From Thermoplasmata archaeon (GTDB lineage: Archaea > Thermoplasmatota > E2 > UBA202 > DSCA01), in assembly GCA_008297795.1 (NCBI GenBank), contig VBQP01000029.1, positions 1 to 8,578 on the forward strand: 8,578 nucleotides of DNA, in the 5' to 3' direction. Each line of letters starts with the position of its first letter. Within the stretch, counting starts at the first letter, position 1. Position numbers and translations under genes: made by a program. The notes beneath the pieces are model-generated. The model ran no database searches and had not been told where the DNA came from. It worked only from the letters and a program-made list of their open reading frames with translations. Below, piece by piece: positions 6,571 to 8,578 of this stretch.

Positions 6571-7335
6571 TTATTTTCTATTAAATTGTTTCCACTTCTC
6601 TTTTGATACCTCTGAAAGAGTTTTTATAATTTCACCATATGTATTTTTGTCCCCAAGGTAGTTCCACATTTCCTCCCCAATTAATACTTGTTTTTCCATG
6701 TCCATAATAGATTTGGTAAATCTCCAGTTGTACCTCTCTTTTGTAATGTAGGGGTTGTAGTGAAGTGCATAAAATCCATGGTGTGAAGGAGAAAGAGACA
6801 TGAATTGCAATATTTTTTTCTTTGCGGCCTCTGTTTGATCCAGATTTGGTTTTGGCGATTTTATCTCGTAATATAGCGGTCCAGATTTGTAATCGCCAAC
6901 ATATAAATCCAGCACTATTCTCGTATTAACGGTCTTGCCATTTCTCGCTTTTTTTATTTCTTCCATTTCCATTTTATGGTTTGGTATTCTCTTTTTGCCC
7001 TTTCTTTCTCCTCTCAATTCCCTGCAAATTAAATCTATCTTCTGCACCACTCCACGATCTAAGCGACAGACTAGTGAATAATTCAGGTATACATCTTTGT
7101 ACTTATCTTCCGCAACTATTTTGGCAAGTTGTGGTACAAATGATTGTCCTATGCTTGTAATCAGTGATCTTTCTTTTAGTGCTGCTATGGCAGCTTCCGG
7201 TGTGAAAAAGATGCTGTGCCAGGGATATCCCTTCTTGACAACTTCAGAGTCTATATCAAGTGAAAATATTTTATCCTCAAAAAATATTTCTGTTAGTTCT
7301 CTTATTTTATTTATTGTTGCCTTCTTCAGAGGCAT
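6571..7335 (-). CDS. Type II restriction endonuclease, TdeIII-like
   Basis: The 254-residue protein resembles the TdeIII/MjaII type II endonucleases, whose characterised members cut GGNCC. Recognisable parts are the N-terminal helical region, a SLITSIGQSF block (57-66) before LAKIVAED (70-77), and a PD-(D/E)XK core. The core has Asp143 in VLDLYVGD (141-148), then Glu157 and Lys159 in YYEIKSPKPN (155-164), followed by DQTEAAKKK; Asp101 in KIDLIC is a further acidic candidate. The order acid, 13 residues, E-x-K fits an active nuclease. No ribosome binding site precedes the ATG, consistent with a leaderless mRNA from the TATA about 28 bases upstream. It diverges from the AbrB-methyltransferase pair. 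The family call rests on memory of motifs, and the recognition site is inferred. Confidence 0.75.
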   Translation of the reverse strand: MPLKKATINKIRELTEIFFEDKIFSLDIDSEVVKKGYPWHSIFFTPEAAIAALKERSLITSIGQSFVPQLAKIVAEDKYKDVYLNYSLVCRLDRGVVQKIDLICRELRGERKGKKRIPNHKMEMEEIKKARNGKTVNTRIVLDLYVGDYKSGPLYYEIKSPKPNLDQTEAAKKKILQFMSLSPSHHGFYALHYNPYITKERYNWRFTKSIMDMEKQVLIGEEMWNYLGDKNTYGEIIKTLSEVSKEKWKQFNRK

Positions 7336-7353
7336 ATCGGGATAGATAGTATA

Positions 7354-7370
7354 GAAAAATTTATAACTTG
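7354..7370. promoter_or_regulatory. Shared divergent TATA element of the restriction-modification module
   Basis: On the plus strand, GAAAAA then TTTATAA (7360-7366) forms a BRE-TATA pair 34 bases before the AbrB ATG at 7400, predicting a start near 7389 just before GGTG (7391-7394). On the minus strand the same bases read TTATAAATTTT, and a start about 26 bases on (near 7337) would give a leaderless endonuclease mRNA beginning at the ATG at 7335. The element is nearly palindromic (AAATTTATAA), so one TATA may serve both directions. An alternative minus-strand TATA is TTTATAC at 7390-7384. Confidence 0.5.
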
Positions 7371-7399
7371 TGTGTCCTTATGAGTATAAAGGTGTCACT

Positions 7400-7567
7400 A
7401 TGGGTATAAGATATTCGATTCCTGTAAAAATTGTGAGCAATAACGGCGCTATGAAGTGTACAATCCCAAAACAAATTGCCGAAAAAATGGGTTTGGAGAA
7501 AGGACAGAATATAGTGTGGATATTATTTGATGACGGACATGTTGAAGTCCAAAAAGAGGAAGGGTAG
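7400..7567 (+). CDS. AbrB/MazE/SpoVT-type DNA-binding protein
   Basis: The 55-residue protein has the swapped-hairpin AbrB pattern: a beta start (YSIPVKIVSNNGAMKCTIP, about residues 5-23), a short helix KQIAEKMGLEKGQ (24-36), and a closing strand NIVWILFDDGHVEVQ. Such proteins act as dimers, as transcription regulators or as antitoxins. The start at 7400 has GGTG at 7391-7394. A GTG at 7370 is in frame, but it lies only four bases after the TATA box and could not be in the transcript. The gene ends seven bases before the methyltransferase start and is probably co-transcribed with it. No toxin-like PIN, MazF or Doc gene lies beside it, so a regulator of the restriction module is more likely than an antitoxin. 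That role is inference. Confidence 0.82.
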   Translation: MGIRYSIPVKIVSNNGAMKCTIPKQIAEKMGLEKGQNIVWILFDDGHVEVQKEEG

Positions 7568-7574
7568 TGGTAAT

Positions 7575-8387
7575 ATGGGGATAACTATAGAGTTTTACAT
7601 AGAAGACTGCCTGAAGGGGCTTGATAGAATAAAACCCAATACCGTAGATATGGTGTTTGCTGACCCTCCTTATAATCTGGATAAAAAATATTATTCTGTA
7701 AACGACAATAGGTCCGATTATTTTGAGTGGATAGAAAAATGGATGAAAAAATGTTATAGAATTCTCAGACCTGGAGGAGCAGCATACTTCATGAATGCCC
7801 CTAAAAATTTTGGGCGGCAGGAAGCAGTCATAAAATCTGTTGGATTTGAAATATCAAGTTATATTATATGGATGAGGAGGAATCCAGCACCTGCAAAAAA
7901 TACATTTCCAAATATTCACTCAGACATCCATTACTGTATAAAGCCGGGTGGGAAAAGATATTTTGATGATTCTGAAAGTATAAGTTATGAACTTAGAAGG
8001 AGAGACGGAATAGTGGGGAAAAATCACAGACCATACGATGTATGGATAGATATCCCAAAACTTGTTCCAGGGTTTATGGCTCAACCTGAGGTAATATTAA
8101 AGCCAGGTAAAAAGAAGGCAATGGTATTGCCAAATCAACTGCCTGAAAAATTGGTATGGAGATGCGTCAGAGCCAGTACGAAAGAAGGTGATTTGGTTGT
8201 TGACCCTTTCCTTGGTGTAGGTACTACGATGAGGGTATGTGGCAAACATAATAGAAATTTTATTGGATTTGAGATTAACGAAGAATATAGGCAATATTTG
8301 GAAGAGCAAAAAATATCACTTCTCAAATCAATAGAGGAGAAAAAATTAACTCAAAGTAAACTCCAATTAAGCAGTGTGGCAAAATAG
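7575..8387 (+). CDS. Beta-class DNA amino-methyltransferase of a type II restriction system
   Basis: The enzyme transfers a methyl group from S-adenosylmethionine to an exocyclic amino group of DNA, protecting sites from the neighbouring endonuclease. The 270 residues show catalytic motif IV as DPPY (30-33 in FADPPYNLD), then RPGG (65-68), a variable central target-recognition region (about 100-180), a motif X-like NQLPEKLVWR (187-196), and the SAM-binding motif I DPFLGVGTT (210-218). FEINEEY (232-238) follows. Motif IV before motif I defines the beta group. An ATG at 7527 would overlap the AbrB gene by 41 bases and add 16 basic residues; the ATG at 7575 gives a standard N-terminus (MGITIEFYIEDCL) and follows a GTGGT. 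The modified base, N4-cytosine or N6-adenine, is not decided by motifs alone. The C-terminal 30 residues look like a polar, helical tail. Confidence 0.9.
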   Translation: MGITIEFYIEDCLKGLDRIKPNTVDMVFADPPYNLDKKYYSVNDNRSDYFEWIEKWMKKCYRILRPGGAAYFMNAPKNFGRQEAVIKSVGFEISSYIIWMRRNPAPAKNTFPNIHSDIHYCIKPGGKRYFDDSESISYELRRRDGIVGKNHRPYDVWIDIPKLVPGFMAQPEVILKPGKKKAMVLPNQLPEKLVWRCVRASTKEGDLVVDPFLGVGTTMRVCGKHNRNFIGFEINEEYRQYLEEQKISLLKSIEEKKLTQSKLQLSSVAK

Positions 8388-8405
8388 AGGGGTGGTTGAG
8401 GAATA

Positions 8406-8578
8406 TCAATAGATATTTTGAAATTCCATGTCCTTCAATTTTTCTTCCGCTCTTTTCTTTATTTCTTCTGTCAGATTGTTTCCATGGCTGTCTATGGCAA
8501 CAACCAGGGGACCAAATTTCTCCACCTCGAAAACCCACATTGCCTCTGTTGTTCCGAGTTCGTCCAGCCAGATGACAT
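8406..8578 (-). CDS. Fumarate hydratase, beta subunit (C-terminal part, truncated by window)
   Basis: The minus strand translates from the window edge into 56 residues before a TGA at 8406-8408. It contains WLDELGTTEAMWVFEVEKFG and PLVVAIDSHGNNL, typical of the C-terminus of the beta subunit of class I (iron-sulfur) fumarase/tartrate dehydratase-type hydratases. In the two-subunit archaeal enzyme this subunit works with the alpha subunit that holds the cluster, converting fumarate to malate. The rest of the gene lies beyond position 8578. Fumarase versus L-tartrate dehydratase cannot be told from this part, although the nearby malic enzyme favours fumarase. It converges on the methyltransferase with only 18 bases between the stops. 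Confidence 0.85.
   Translation of the reverse strand, partial: VIWLDELGTTEAMWVFEVEKFGPLVVAIDSHGNNLTEEIKKRAEEKLKDMEFQNIY

Noticed and set aside
7370..7399. Upstream GTG start adding ten residues to the AbrB-like protein
   Set aside because: It lies only a few bases beyond the TATA box, before the expected transcription start, and lacks a ribosome binding site.
7400..7567. AbrB-like protein as antitoxin of a toxin-antitoxin pair
   Set aside because: Both neighbours are recognisable restriction-modification enzymes and no small toxin gene is adjacent.
7527..7574. Earlier ATG for the methyltransferase
   Set aside because: It would add 16 lysine-rich residues encoded inside the AbrB-like gene; the ATG at 7575 matches the usual compact N-terminus.
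8323..8538. Minus-strand 71-codon frame at the right end
   Set aside because: It is a shadow in another frame of the fumarase beta C-terminus, which has clear family motifs.
1..8578. Pyrrolysine or selenocysteine decoding
   Set aside because: TAG ends four genes at sensible family lengths, and no TGA interrupts a recognised domain.

Overview
The window is archaeal. It opens with the C-terminal part of an information-processing gene string found only in archaea: RNA polymerase subunit E', Spt4/RpoE'', a DUF359-type GTP-dependent dephospho-CoA kinase, and ribosomal proteins S24e and S27ae. Start signals are archaeal too: ATGA overlaps, GGTGA/GGAGG ribosome binding sites and TATA boxes about 28 bases before the starts. 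A euryarchaeal lineage, possibly Thermoplasmatota, fits the gene set, but that placement is a guess. All three stop codons are used (about 4 TAG, 4 TAA and 5 TGA among 13 genes), so TAG does not look reserved for pyrrolysine.

Region 1 (1-4518, + strand) is one tight string of seven genes with overlaps or gaps of at most a few bases: rpoE1, spt4, dephospho-CoA kinase, rps24e, rps27ae (only 49 codons), then gcvPA and gcvPB, the two halves of the glycine-cleavage P protein. The metabolic pair follows the ribosomal genes with a one-base gap, so co-transcription is likely.

Region 2 (4519-4728) is a gene-free spacer between convergent genes. It contains an imperfect but long hairpin (4531-4614) and a second, weaker nested complementarity.

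Region 3 (4729-6538, - strand) is a two-gene operon: a malic enzyme with its own TATA promoter, followed one base later by a small stand-alone Toprim protein.

Region 4 (6571-8387) is a type II restriction-modification module. A TdeIII-like PD-(D/E)XK endonuclease lies on the - strand. Divergent from it, on the + strand, are a 55-residue AbrB/MazE-like DNA-binding protein and a beta-class amino-methyltransferase. The divergent promoters appear to share one palindromic TATA element. The AbrB-like protein occupies the place where bacterial systems often carry a controller (C) protein, and this is the most interesting feature of the window.

Region 5 (8406-8578, - strand) is the C-terminal end of a fumarate hydratase beta subunit. 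Fumarase (fumarate to malate) and malic enzyme (malate to pyruvate) are consecutive steps on the same strand, so the restriction-modification module looks like an insertion into a C4-acid metabolism neighbourhood.
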